Of a stretch of DNA of 64,000 nucleotides, positions 10,494-21,527 are shown in pieces. The translations under genes were made by a program, and so were the position numbers. The stretch's first letter is position 1. The number at the start of each line of letters is the position of its first letter. Origin of the DNA: Moniliella sp. 'wahieum' (lineage: Eukaryota; Basidiomycota; Moniliellomycetes; Moniliellales; Moniliellaceae); assembly GCA_003971905.1 (NCBI GenBank), contig RSEE01000132.1:62001-126000 (forward strand), written 5' to 3'. A model generated the notes under the pieces. The model was not told the DNA's origin, did not search any database, and saw only the letters and a program-made list of their open reading frames with translations.

Positions 10494-11977
10494 TCATGGG
10501 ACGTCTTGCTCATTTGGGTGTTGGACCTGAACGGAGAGCGAGGGATTGCTTCCTGCCTCCAATCGATACATCTTGTTTCGACCCTGTGGCGACGGGGGCT
10601 CGGACTCGCACCGCCTTTTGCGGGACATGCGTACTGCCATCTGGTGCGCGGGCTCGTTCTTTTCTTCTGATGAGGGTGGGGTACCGTCGTCAGACGCCGG
10701 CGGTGTAGGAGAATCATCAGGCACCGTGGGGGATACCACCGACGTGAAGGCTGCTGACGGTGGGTGCGTCGGTGGGTGGAGGAGCAATTCCCGAGGAATC
10801 TGCGGCTTAACAAATTGGTCCGAGTAACTTTTCAGCGCCCGTGTAACAAACGAGCGCGCACTTGCCAGGGTAGCCAGTACTGCGGTGCCCGCACGCTTAC
10901 CGCCACACCGTTGTACCATGCAGCTTCGATCCGGTCCAAGCACCATGGTAGACTGGATGCAATGCCAGAAAGTCGATCAACCGTGGGATCGTCATGCGCT
11001 CCTCCCACTTTATCCCGACATCTCCGTGTTCATCAGTTGGTTCCACAGTGCCTCAGGGCTTTGGAGGTAGAGAAATTCGTGCGTCCAACCAAACGCTACG
11101 GGGTAAGGAACAGCCACCTTCACTACCGGAAGATACATCATATCGTCCGGTAGATAGTTCGGCATCGACGCATACACACGGGTGGGGTCGTGGCTTGGAA
11201 GCGGCCCCGAACCGAGATACGGAAAGCCAGGTCCACATTGAAGTGCATACGGCGGAGCATGGATTGGAATTAGTTCGCCACAATTTGCGCGGTTGTGCTC
11301 CTTGGTGTCATTTGTAGGGCGGAGAAGTGGTTCAGGTCGTTGAGAGGGTATAAGTGCGAGATATGAGTAGGAGGCAAAGGACCAATCGGCTTATTCTGTT
11401 GTGCTTGCCGAGCTCCTTTGCTTTGCCTTTGCCTCTTACCCTTTCCTTTTCCCTCATTCCCCTTTCCCACTTTCCCACCTTCGTTTATACGTTTACTCGC
11501 AGAGTCCTCACCCTCTTTCTCATTCATCGTTGTGGGTGTTGACTCGCACGTATAAGTCTTGGGGGAAGAACGTGGGAGGAGAACAAAGGGGGGGCAGCGC
11601 CCAAACCCAAAAATGATCTTCAACTGCCGCTTGTTTGAAGGGATCAGCTCTTGGGTCATGCGAAGCAAGGTGTTCGCACCATCGTGTTGTTCAAACCAAA
11701 GTTTGCTTGCCACTTCCGCCTCGGAGAAACAGCCGAGACGTGTATGGTCCTCCTTGCCGAGAAATAAAGAGCGAGCCTGACGAAACAGGCTCTGGTTCTC
11801 GCTTGTGTTAATGGCGATGTTGTGGTTCTGAAAGAGTCGGGCGGGTGCAATGGGGGCAGGGAGGTTGGGAAAGGGCAAGGGACGAATGCACACATGAAGC
11901 CAGGGGTGGGACTGAGATACCACCTGTTTTTTGGGGGGGGGTGCAGCGCCAGAAGAATGCCCATCAATAGGAAACAT
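10494..11977 (-). CDS. hypothetical protein, weakly Clp1-like
   Basis: A 235-codon frame opens at 11977 (MFPIDGHSSGAAPPPKKQ), continues through an amphipathic segment (SENQSLFRQARSLFLGKED) and a long Lys/Glu/Gly-rich linker, and stops at 11270. Coding character continues downstream in other frames: YLPDDMMYLPVVKVAVPYP, then FGWTHEFLYLQSPEALWNQLM, then a Ser/Pro/Asp-rich tail ending near 10494. The PxVxVPxPxxFxxxxEFLY arrangement reminds me weakly of the basidiomycete clampless (Clp1) family, but this is memory only. At least two frame changes or one intron are needed. The gene lies alone in a repeat-rich region, so it may be decaying. Confidence 0.4.
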
Positions 11978-12744
11978 TTTGATAATTGGGAATGCAGATT
12001 CTTGGAGGAGCAGAGGCGAGGGAGGAATGGTCTCTCAGGCGAAGGGATGGAAAGGAATGGAGTCTTGTGGGGAATGGAACCATGCGCAAGTACATATATA
12101 CTACAGATGTTGTCCAGGGGTGCTTGAAGGACGGTATACAGGTGGCTGCTATGCAATGGGGGCTCTGCGTCCAACAACAGAAACAATATGACCAGCCCTT
12201 GAATGCGTGGATCATCGATCAGCCTAGAAGTACAATTACATACATCACCCCCCCCTATAGCAAGACATCGACATCATATTCAACGGTGTGTAGCGCGTTT
12301 TTGCACTAATATCAAACAGCTTCCATACTACATATCATTCCCCCCTCAGTTGCGGAGCTCATACATGTCATTTCCCTTAGCTGCGGAACTCAAGCTATGG
12401 GCGGCGAGGTGACCAATTTTTAGGCGGCGCAATGTGTGGGGTGATGCGAAAGAGGAGATGCTGATGAGGTTATAATAGAGTGTAATGGCTTCGATGACTC
12501 TTCTCAAGCACATAATAAGTGTGCCGTGCCGCACCCATACGCGTTGATGACTGGCTGTGGACACAGCAGCACTATAACCACGGGTTTTATCGGCAAGAAA
12601 AGGTACGACAGAACTCCAGCAACAGAGTTTTATAGTAGCCTCTCGTGCTATACGTATTATACGTTCAGGCTCTACTCCATTGGTATACCGCATTGCGTGA
12701 ATGTGACCGCAAGTATATATTGCGAGAATACCCTGTTTGTTTAG

Positions 12745-12910
12745 GGTAGCGACACGTGAAGCTTGAAGGCTCTGACCTGGAGACAACCTAGTCTCTAGAC
12801 CACAGAAGATAAGGGAGTAATAATCAAATAACGAGGTGAGAAAGAAGAAGGGGAAGTGGGAAGGAGAAGCGGTGGCGAAGAGGACCGAGCAAGCAGTGGG
12901 ACAGGGGTGA
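12745..12910 (-). repeat. dispersed repeat R3, copy A (inverted)
   Basis: The minus strand matches 33816-33970 on the plus strand. Shared blocks include CCCCTGTCCCACTGC, an ACTTGATTATTACTC core, GAGACTA, CTCCAGGTCA and CCTTCAAGCTTCACGT followed by TCGC. The copies are diverged, with small indels. No coding potential is recognised, so this is an old non-coding mobile-element remnant or a duplicated spacer. Confidence 0.65.
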
Positions 12911-14280
12911 ACAGGTGGCACGCTGGCCTATGCGCCGCAACTCTGGAGTCTAGCGTTCACATCTCCGAATCTGGCACGGCACTGATGGGTGACGTGGCAA
13001 CATTGGGTCTTCTCTATTTCTGAAGCTCTCTGATCTTTCTGTAAATGATATGACTAGTACTGACGGGACCTTCCTGTTGACATGTTCTCTCACCCCCACC
13101 TCTCATTCCCTGTCCCATATAACAGAGGGCCGTTTGATTGAGTGGATCCGGATTTCTCTACTGAGATGAGAGAGAACCACATCCCAACAGGTATTGGAAA
13201 ACAAGGCGAGAATCATATGTGTTTGTTTTGCACATCGACAAGCCTTACGCGTTACGCGTCATGCGTCATGTGGCTAGAATGCGACTTCAGGGGCGCGCTC
13301 GGCGATCCTATGGGGGTCGCTCCGATGCAGTCTCCAGTCAAGGCGCGAAGGGAAGGTGGCGAGTCATAATGCATAAGTGTTCAAGCTACGTCTGATGGGA
13401 AGAGGACGGGAAAGAGAGGAGAGAGAGAGGAGCGAGAGCTCGCTGCGCATCAGTCTATATATGTGTCACGCGAGAGCGGAATTCTTCCGTCTGTGGCTAT
13501 GAGGCGAGCGTCATGCGTCACTGGCCACCGATCAACCTCGGGCCTTGCGAGGAACATGTGTCGCTACCCTTTATTAGCGGTTGGGAGTTGAGGTTGATGA
13601 CATGTTGACATATGAACCCTTTTCCCGTCTTAACTGAGTACTGAAGTCCGAGACCCGCAGCGAGACCTTTACGAAATACAACCTCCAACGGAGGCTGATG
13701 AATCACTTGTCGCACACTGCCCCCCTCATCTGCTGTTTTACACGATGTATATACTTAAACGCGCGCTTTTGCGCCTCCCATGTCGCCCTGTGCTCTGTTA
13801 GAGAGTGTATCATCTATGGCTCTCCAATTAAAAAGCCCCGCATGGCACACTTAAAGCTTAATGGTGGAAACAGTGCGGCCCCGCGCATAATGTGCATCAT
13901 TGCCCAGGAACGATGGAAGAGCGCAATAAAAAGGCTGCGACGGAAGTGCACACATCTCTCATCACGGAGTGTGGGGAGCAGGGAGCGATGGGGACGGGCT
14001 CTTACCTCACATCTAGTAAAAGGGGGATGATCGATAGATAGATCGATCGATGATCGATAGAGCTTGAAGCTTGAAGGGAAAGTGACATGTGTATACAAAG
14101 TGCCGAGATATGTGGGTCAGGAGAGATGGCCGCATGTACTGTCTCGGGGAGAAGTGTATGCGCCAGGATATGTTGACCAGGGCCCTATGGGCCAGCCACC
14201 TCCGAGGTCATCGACCTGACCATCTTACTCATCCGGACACCACGCCAGTATCCCTATCCTCTTGCGGCGCCACTCTTTCC

Positions 14281-14393
14281 TCTTCTCTTCTTCTTCTTTT
14301 TCTTCTTCTTCTTCTTCTTCTTCTCTTTTTCTTCTTCTTCTTCTTCTTCTTCTTCTTCTTCTTCTTCTTCTTCTTTCTTCTTTTCTTCTTCTG
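14281..14393 (+). repeat. (CTT)n microsatellite
   Basis: About 110 bases of nearly uninterrupted CTT/TTC triplets with a few T insertions, giving poly-Phe/Leu frames on one strand and poly-Glu/Arg/Lys on the other. No gene is implied. Confidence 0.95.
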
Positions 14394-14971
14394 ATACTCA
14401 GTCTGGGTTCGACCCAGCTACATTCAAGAATCAATACCTACTCTTCAAGAACTGCTATTATACGGATTGAGACGTTTTGACGTCAAATACAATCAGATCC
14501 GACACAGCCCGTAACATGATCAACATGCATCATGAGCGACCGTTGAAGAGATCAAAATCTTCAAGCTCAAGTTGGGTTGAAAGGGGACGGAGAGGCACAG
14601 CGATAGCCGGTAAAATAACCTATGACGTACTATAGAATGCCACTTAAGAAAACTCTATTGAACGTTGACCGAACGTTGACTAATGTCACCCGCGAAGACG
14701 GACTGGTATAAGCTTGGCGGAGTCCACGCGCTCCCTTCGTCTCTCTATATATGACCCAATCCCAGAGCTCGCTCCCAACAACTCCAATAAACGTCAACCC
14801 TCGTCAGATCGTTGCTGGCCAGACCATCAGGAGGGTTACGAGGGTCACTGCAGGCTGGCTCGCCTAAACAAAACCCATCTAGAGCCCGTCGAGCCTAAAC
14901 GGAGCATGCTTTCTTTGATCTGGGCGACCAAGATCGCATCAATTCCCCACGGCTGCGCGGAGTCCTTGTTG

Positions 14972-15135
14972 TGTGGATGAATTGCGTGCTATTACACTGG
15001 CGACATGCAACCAGTGGCACTGCAGTAGCAGTGCTCTTATCTTTTCCCTTGCTGTGAATGGGAGTTTAGCTCTTGTGGGAGCTATGCAGTGAATGTTATG
15101 ACTTAAACACCTCCATCCCTGTTAGCTGCACAATA
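14972..15135 (+). repeat. dispersed repeat R2, copy A
   Basis: This matches 39581-39760 on the same strand. Both have GTG.ATGAATTGC, CTA followed by ACATGC/CATGTGG, CACTGCAG/CACCAGC, TCTTTTxCC, ATGGGAGT, CTATGxAGTGAATGT and TGCACAATA in the same order. Divergence is moderate to high with indels. Copy A lies about 790 bp upstream of LINE-like copy 1, and copy B lies just downstream of copy 3. Confidence 0.6.
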
Positions 15136-15920
15136 GTCTTCAGATCCGTGAGTGAGCATTGCGCCTCATGAATATTGAATACTTCCCGATACTGAATTGA
15201 TTCTACTGTAGCGACGTCCTGGTCCACTCGGCTATGGAGACCGAAATGGATGCTGAAGCGATTAGGACAGTAGCGCAGGCGATCGATTACGGGCGAGAAG
15301 AGATAGGCGTTGGTGATAGGAACCAGAACAAGGGGTACAGGGGAATGCTACTAGTCGTTGGCTTACGCGAGTACGCGCGCATCAGCAGTCCTCAAAGCCG
15401 CGGAGCCACGGGGCTTGTCAGGAGACGGAGATGGGGGAAAGGGAGCAGATGAATTGCATACATCTATAGACGCAGAGGAGGTATATGACAACCTCCTCAG
15501 GAAGGGGGGGCACAGTCGAGAGGTGGACACAGGATCTCCCAACTGATAGGAATCACGCCATATAGTGCCCATACGGGCCTAGTGGGCAAGGGCCCCCTAG
15601 CACGGTGTGATTCTGACAGGGCTAATGAGGCCGGAAGTGCGCCGCGATCCGTGAAGTCAGTCACCGTCGCAACACTACTTCAACAATATTTGGTCTTTGG
15701 TCTTGAGCGCAAAAGTGAGCGTAAGGTGAGCTGCCGGATCTGACGGTACTTTCTTGATCCGGGTGTATCGTTTTCGTTGGGAGACTCTCCCCTCACAGGA
15801 CCCTCAGTCCTCATATATCATTTTCATACCTATTAGGTTCTTGCTGAGGGTGGAGAACCTGCTCATTACTTTGAGTTTTTTTGTGTTGGACTGTTCCTCT
15901 GTTCCTATTAGGGAACCCAT
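15136..15920. other. intergenic
   Basis: No gene seen. A degenerate spacer between repeat R2 copy A and LINE-like copy 1. Confidence 0.4.
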
Positions 15921-16615
15921 CATGTCTTGCACCCGCTCCCAGGCCAAGTTTGGTGCGTTGCATGACGCAGTGCGGGAGCCCATTCTCCAGCTCCTACGCT
16001 CCATCCCCGACACCCATGTCCGCAACGAACCTATGGTGGAGGACGAGGATGGGAGACGACAGAGGACGCAGCGCACCGACTACCGCGTGATGGGGCCCGG
16101 AGCACTCGGAGGATCAGGAATGGAGGTAGACCACACGCTGCGCGACACGGGATCACTGGCGGCGCAGAGCGCGTTCCGGAGGGTGGTGCATGAGAGCACC
16201 GCAACCCCCTTGGAACGCCGGGAGAAGGAGCTGCTTCGGATGCTTGAAAAGCAGAATGCGACAAGAACGCCAAGTACCAGGGACGCACTCAAGAGCCGTT
16301 TTTCCCCCTGGTTTTGACGACGCGAGGATACTACGGCACCAAGACGGCGGGTAAGTTGTTTGCGCATTGGAAGGAGTTGGCTACTAAGTCTCAGTGGAAA
16401 TGGTTCCTCGCTCGGATGTCAACCTCGTTCCTCCGTGTCCACACGCGCTTCCTAGGGTACGGGACCGGATGGCGTGAGCCGGAGGGTCCTGATATCCTGG
16501 AGATCCCCCTGGTTCCTTGACCTGGTGGCGCCCCCAAGTAACCCCCGCAAGATGAACGGTTAGGTTTAGACGTAGCGTTCCCCTGTCCCAGCCTTAAGCT
16601 CTGTCAATGAAATGG
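15921..16615 (+). mobile_element. LINE-like retroelement 3' fragment, copy 1
   Basis: One of three related copies in the window. The coding part opens MSCTRSQAKFGALHDAV and carries RxDYRV and EVDHTLRD motifs spaced like the restriction-like endonuclease domain at the C-terminus of some non-LTR polyproteins. A TTRGYYG block and an aromatic/basic tail follow. No reverse transcriptase domain is present, so only the 3' end of an element remains. The 3' ends of all copies agree through CTTAAGCTCTGTCAATGA without a long poly-A. This copy is broken (about one or two breaks). Family assignment to LINE is an inference from the domain pattern and 3'-anchored truncation. Confidence 0.6.
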
Positions 16616-17029
16616 ACATTATCTAGGGAACCCTTCGTCCCTACTTGATCTGTGTTCCTTTCGAGAGCTCTGCGCCTTTATTCCTTCCTTTTTCTTTTTA
16701 CATTGTATGTTCCTTGCTTGAACGATTGCCTGTAGAGCCTTTGGTCAATATTCAATGTTCTTCCCCTAGAAGGTAATTTTGTTCCCTTTTTCCCACCGTT
16801 CCTTCTCTCTCCTCTCTCACGGGTACCCCCGTTATTATTGTAACCTCAGGCACCCTTATCATTTGCCTCATCATCGATCATCCCGAATCTATGTGACTAT
16901 AGTCGGCTCCTCTTTTACTGGGGAAGCGTTTCACCTCCTGCACTTTACACTAATAGTGTTATGAATATGACGCCACACCTCTTTTCCCTGACCCACAGGC
17001 ATCGTTTGGTTGGACACCCAAGAGGGGGA
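16616..17029. other. intergenic
   Basis: T-rich spacer between the retroelement fragment and the 3' end of the BuGZ-like gene. No gene seen. Confidence 0.4.
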
Positions 17030-18131
17030 CTAGAACAAGTCATCGGCACGTGCGCGTTTTGTGCCCCTGGCCTCGCCGAGCGGATCCAGGGGGACAAGGA
17101 GGTCGGGCAAGAGAGGTTCGTGGGGGGTGTACTCAATCACCTCTGGCGGTACGGGCAGGTTGGGCCGCGGTGGTAGCCCTGGAAGATGAAGAGCCGAAGG
17201 TCCCAAGAGGGGGGCACCGCGCGGCTCACCCCATCTGACGGCAAAGGTGGGCCCGTATCATACGCCTCGTCCACCTCTACATACGCATACTCTGGCTCCC
17301 GCGCCAACTTCTCCTCGGGGCTCAGCGCAGCGTCGGTATAGACCAAACGTTGTTTTGTGCCTTCTTGCTGGGCCCGGAGATGAGGTGCGAGGACCGGCAC
17401 AGGCGGCGGGCGGGGCGCCGGGGCACCGATAAGCGCCGTGTGCGCATGCTCGCCCCCTACTGCTGGCGGCGGCACACCTCCCTGCCGCACGCGCCTGAAC
17501 GCGTCCAATTGTTGTTTCAACGTCTCGACCGACAAGACGCCCTTGTGAATCGCGGTTCTTGGACACTTGTGCCCCTTGGCCTTGCGTACGCGCTGCTTTG
17601 CGCCGCTCCACACTCGTGTAAATCTTGTTCCGGCACCTTCCCCTCCATCCCGTAAATCTCAAGCTCCAGCGTATCCCGTCCGGGTAACGTGTTTTCCAGT
17701 CTGTCTCCCCGCAAAGTCATCGTCACGTCATCGTCATCGCCACATGGGTCAGTATCATCATGTCGTGCCAAGGGGGTACGTTGTCACGAGAATTAATGGG
17801 AACGGACTACGTGGTCAGTTCGGCCTTGTGGACTTGATCCAAGTGCACCCCCAGGCCACCGGCAGTGTTGAGGCGACGCGGACATTGCGGACAGCGGAAA
17901 TGCTTGGCACGCTGATGGGAGATGAGCACCTTTTCATCTTCAAACTCGCGACTGGAAAGGCAAATCAATGGGAAGAGCAGGGGACGGGGGTCAGTGTCGG
18001 CGGTGCGGCTAGGCGAAGGAGTAGGGAAACGGGAGAGGGAGATGGAGAGAGGGAGAGAAAGAGAAAGATCCGACGTACTCGCAGTACCAGCACCACGCCA
18101 AGAGCTCCACAGGCACCTTCTTCTTGACCAT
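17030..18131 (-). CDS. BuGZ/ZNF207-like zinc-finger protein
   Basis: BuGZ-family proteins bind Bub3 and microtubules and act in spindle and splicing functions. The start at 18131 gives MVKKKVPVELLAWCWYC, then an intron (17952-18078), then DREFEDEKVLISHQRAKHF, CPQCPRRLNTAGGLGVHLDQVHK, a second intron (17701-17810), and NTLPGRDTLELEIYGMEG with VPEQDLHE. This is the family's paired C2H2 fingers plus the LPGRD/GMEG signature. The C-terminal part continues with KGHKCPRTAIHKGVLSVETL, EEKLAREPEYAYVEVDEAYD and a Pro-rich tail ending near RARADDLF. About three frame changes occur after 17640. I did not identify a Bub3-binding GLEBS motif. Identity is strong for the N-terminal half, and the tail end is less certain. 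Confidence 0.85.
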
Positions 18132-18464
18132 TGCAGCACCACGTCGAAATGAGAAGAGAGGGAGGTGGGAGGCCGGCCGTGCGGTAGTGGTAGCAGAGCG
18201 TATCCACTACCCTCCCCGCCGTCCGCCCTTCGCGTCCGACACCTCCGCCTGAGGCCACACCAGATGCCCTCTCCCCGTGGCCCGGCCATTCCGTTCCGCC
18301 ACGGGGCGGAATGGGTCTGGATTGCAGCGAATTATTTTTTGTCCTCCCCCGCGCCCCATCTTGGCCCAAGTGTCGTACTCGAGTCTGGCTGGAGGGAGCC
18401 AAGGTGAGTGGGTGTGTGGTAGGGTGCCCATTGGTTTCCCTCCCACCTCCATCCCTTCACCAAC
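18132..18464. promoter_or_regulatory. divergent promoter, BuGZ-like / acidic zinc-finger gene
   Basis: The 333 bases between two divergent start codons must hold both promoters. I see a CCGCC...GGCGG inverted segment near 18283-18308 (TTCCGCCACGGGGCGGAA) and no obvious TATA box. Shared regulation is an inference from arrangement only. Confidence 0.5.
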
Positions 18465-19499
18465 ATGTTCAAGCGTTTCAAGCGGCACGAAGAGCGGGCG
18501 GACATGGCCGAGGAACTGGGCTTGGACCGCGAACCGATGAGCATCGATTTCGATGAGTCGTCCGATTCCGACTCGGGTTCCGATTCGGGCTCCGATTCGG
18601 GCTCTGATTCGGGGACAGAGAGCGAAGCGGAAGTTGACATTACGTCTGCCAAGTCTGAGGGTACGGGCAAGAGGAAGCGCGGGTCCAATGAGGAGGAGTC
18701 GGAGGAGGAGGAGGCGTCAGAGGAGGAGTCGGAGTCCGAGTCGGAGGGGGGGAGGAGCAAGGGGAGGAGGACCTGATTCCGAAGCCGAGTCCGAAGCCGA
18801 GTCGGAGAATGAAGTGGTGCTACCACCGAAGAGTGTGGCCGAAACGTTAAAGGATCCGATTGCTGGGATGCCAATGCACCATTTAAGAAGGGGTTCCAGT
18901 GGCGCTCGTGCCTCATTTGCCCAGGTCTGAAGCTCAAGGAGGAGCATGTGGTGCAAGAGCATGTACGCTCCAAGCGGCATGCTCAACGTCTCGCCGCTTA
19001 CACCCAGTACGCCCTCAAGGAGCTCAGCGAAGAACAGCGGACTTTTGTGGGAGAAGGCATGGTGGATCCGCGACACTTGGCTGCCGAGTTGGATGCCTTG
19101 CAGCGCAAAGCGGCCGAGCCCGCTACCAAGAAGGCCAAGACCAAGTCCGAGGTACGTCGGCGTTGCAGGGCAGATCAGAGGGATCATTACTAACGGGATG
19201 TATCAGGGAAAGGAGGCAGGCCTGCCGAAGGACCAGAACAAGAGCAAGAGCAAGAGCAAGAGCAAGGAAAGGAGTGAGGGGGCGATGCAGCCTGTTGATC
19301 GGACTGTGATCGCGCGGGCGAAAAAGGGCCACAAGTTACCTCCGACGAATGGGCCGCTTGTCGCAACAGGACAAGACGGCGGTCATGCGAGTACAACAGT
19401 ATGGCCAAGCGTTTGGCTAAGCGCAAGTCTTCCAAGGCCGAAAGGAAAAATAACCCTGCCTCCATCAAAGAGGCTACGAAACCACCTACGCAAGCTTGA
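18465..19499 (+). CDS. acidic nucleolar-type protein with one zinc finger
   Basis: The start at 18465 gives MFKRFKRHEERADMAEELGL, followed by an acidic Ser/Asp/Gly repeat (18566-18615) and a Glu/Ser block. A conserved-looking middle has SVAETLKDPIAGMP, then CLICPGLKLKEEHVVQEH with VRSKRHAQRLAAY, a C-x2-C...H-x5-H finger of the U1/matrin type. The region before the intron is KAAEPATKKAKTKSE. The intron fits 19152-19206 (55 nt, branch TACTAAC). The next exon carries a Lys-Ser repeat, and a basic tail ending KPPTQA before TGA at 19499 reads better than the alternative frame to 19503. Frame changes occur near 18760 (G run), 18880 and 19350. Composition suggests a nucleolar or ribosome-biogenesis protein, but I do not recognise the gene. 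Confidence 0.65.
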
Positions 19500-20304
19500 A
19501 TGAACCTCACATCCTTTTGAGCGTAGGATTGAAGTGGGGTACAGGGAAGGCATGGGTATGAACGTGCTCTACCTATTACTAGTTACTAGTGGCGCATACC
19601 CCGTGCACGCTGAGCCAGCCCCTATCTGGGAGTTCTGTGCGATCTGTGCGATCTGATCCACCAAAATATCGTAATAGTCTCAATGTGGATTGGCTTTTTA
19701 CAGCATCCATCGCTCCTCCCCACTAGGGGACGTCCAATGCGCGCGTCCAGGAGTTGGCAGCGGACGCGCCCGAGGGAGACAGCACGGGGTACCGACGAAT
19801 CGTAGTGAAGAACCCAGGTTCGCGACAGAGCGGGTCCCCCGCGCCTTGAAATGAACGCACCATGCTACATAGCGCTGTCATTAATGCAGATCTGCCATCA
19901 TCGTGATGCATGTGCAAGCATCTGCAGTTCATCGGCCAAACACGGAGGATTACAAGGAGAGAACAAGCCCACATAAAGCTACCATCATGTATCACAAGCT
20001 CCGTGTGACTGCTGTGTAGGGAAGCGTACTCTCCGCTGGTGGGGCAAGTGGGGGACTGTTGGCCATTCGTTTAGGTTTACCACACTTTTATTTCCCGATG
20101 CCCCTGAGCTCGACCGAAGTTGGGAAAGTCATGCACTCGACCTACTAAACTCTCTAAAATGGAAGGTGCTATCGCGAGAGACTCTCCCCGACATCCCTTG
20201 CGACTACATTGCGGAATGAAGTTATCGAGAAAACCTTGAAGCATTGACCATTGGATCAATGATGGGAACCATTGAACGTATTGAACAGACAGCCATTCCG
20301 TCAG
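19500..20304. other. intergenic
   Basis: No gene seen between the zinc-finger gene and the 3' end of the aldo-keto reductase. It contains TACTAGTTACTAGT near 19577. Confidence 0.45.
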
Positions 20305-21527
20305 CTACTGCTTCAGCAGCTGGATGGGCGCAGGCGGGTCCACAACTGCGAGCTGAGCGTTGGATTTGACGAGGAAGTTTTCATTGATGTTGGTACCGAT
20401 CATATTGAGCGGGAAGCCAATGTCAAAGGGGATGACACTTTCGAGGTACTTGATCTGCTGGGCCGTGAGCTTAATCGAAAGAGCCTCAATGTTTTGCTTG
20501 AGATGCTCAATCTTGGCCCACCCACGATCGGGTAGACCCAAGGGTACTTGCTCATCACATACGCAATCGCTACTGCGGTCAATGACTCGACTCCCACTTC
20601 CTCTGCCACCTTTTCGAGCGCAGCCGAGATCTTGACTTCGTTTTCGGTTTGCTCGGCACCGCCACGCAAATGGCCCCCTCGGCCTTGCGCGCTTCGATTT
20701 GCTTGGCCGACTTGAACTTGCCCCCGCCCATCACGTCCCAGGGGCACAGCGCCATACCAAACGTACGTGCCATCGGCAAAATGTCCCGCTCAAAGTCGCG
20801 GGCCATCACGTTCCAGCGCCCTTGGTAGACACTAAAGGGCGTCTTGCCGTGTGCTTTGGCGTACGTGTTGGCTGCCGAAACCACCCACGCAGGCGTGTCC
20901 GACACACCAAGGTACAGCACCTTGCCCTGCTTGACGAGAATGTCGAGACTGTCCATCACCTCCTCAATGCTGGTGGAGTGGTCCCACCAGTGGGGTACCT
21001 GCGGGCGCGAGTGCCGGTTAGCTCCTTCCCTCCATCGCGCCAAAAACAAGAGTTCAAACAGGGGTTAAGAGACGTACAGAATGTCAATGTAGTCCGTCTG
21101 GAGCTTGCGCAGCGACGCATGCACACTCATGTGCAACGACTTGGCACTGTTACCCGACGCATTGGGCACATTGCCTTTACCATCGGCGTAGGAACGGTAG
21201 TCGGTCGTGTACTTGGTGGCCAACACAATCCGGTCCCGGTTTGCGCGCAGCCATCCAGTTACCCAAGATGGTCTCCGACTCTTCCCCTTGGTAGTTGTTG
21301 GCCGTGTCAATCGCGTTGCCACCAGCCTCGACAAACGCATCGAGCAACGCAAACGAATCTTCTTCGTTTAAAGCACCCATGAACCCCGACCACGCCGTCC
21401 CGATCGACATGGCGCCCAGGAAGAAGGGCGAGACGCGCACACTGGCCCGCGGGGCCAGAATGCGGTAGCGCCCCAGTTCGGTCGCGGGCTCAGGAGCAGG
21501 ACCAAAGAGCTTGAGAAATTCAGACAT
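20305..21527 (-). CDS. aldo-keto reductase, aryl-alcohol dehydrogenase type
   Basis: Members are NADPH-dependent reductases of aromatic and aliphatic aldehydes, usually cytosolic. The start at 21527 gives [20 protein letters not shown], then [35 protein letters not shown] with the catalytic Asp and Tyr, [12 protein letters not shown] with the Lys, [20 protein letters not shown], an intron (20999-21073, branch CTAAC), and [18 protein letters not shown] with the catalytic His. Later come [56 protein letters not shown] and [19 protein letters not shown]. Frame changes lie near 21240, 20676 (five-C run on + strand) and 20521. All tetrad residues are present. The substrate cannot be told from sequence. 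Confidence 0.92.

Larger units (their letters stand above)
11978..14971. other. gene-poor region with repeat remnants
   Basis: No gene is supported. It contains dispersed repeat R3 copy A, a GATCGAT cluster at about 14030-14059, an AAGCTTG array at 14061-14077 and a CTT microsatellite. Small frames seen here lack motifs. Confidence 0.4.

Noticed and set aside
14089-14394. Open frame ending in poly-Leu/Phe
   Set aside because: It is the CTT microsatellite read through, and the upstream part has no motif.
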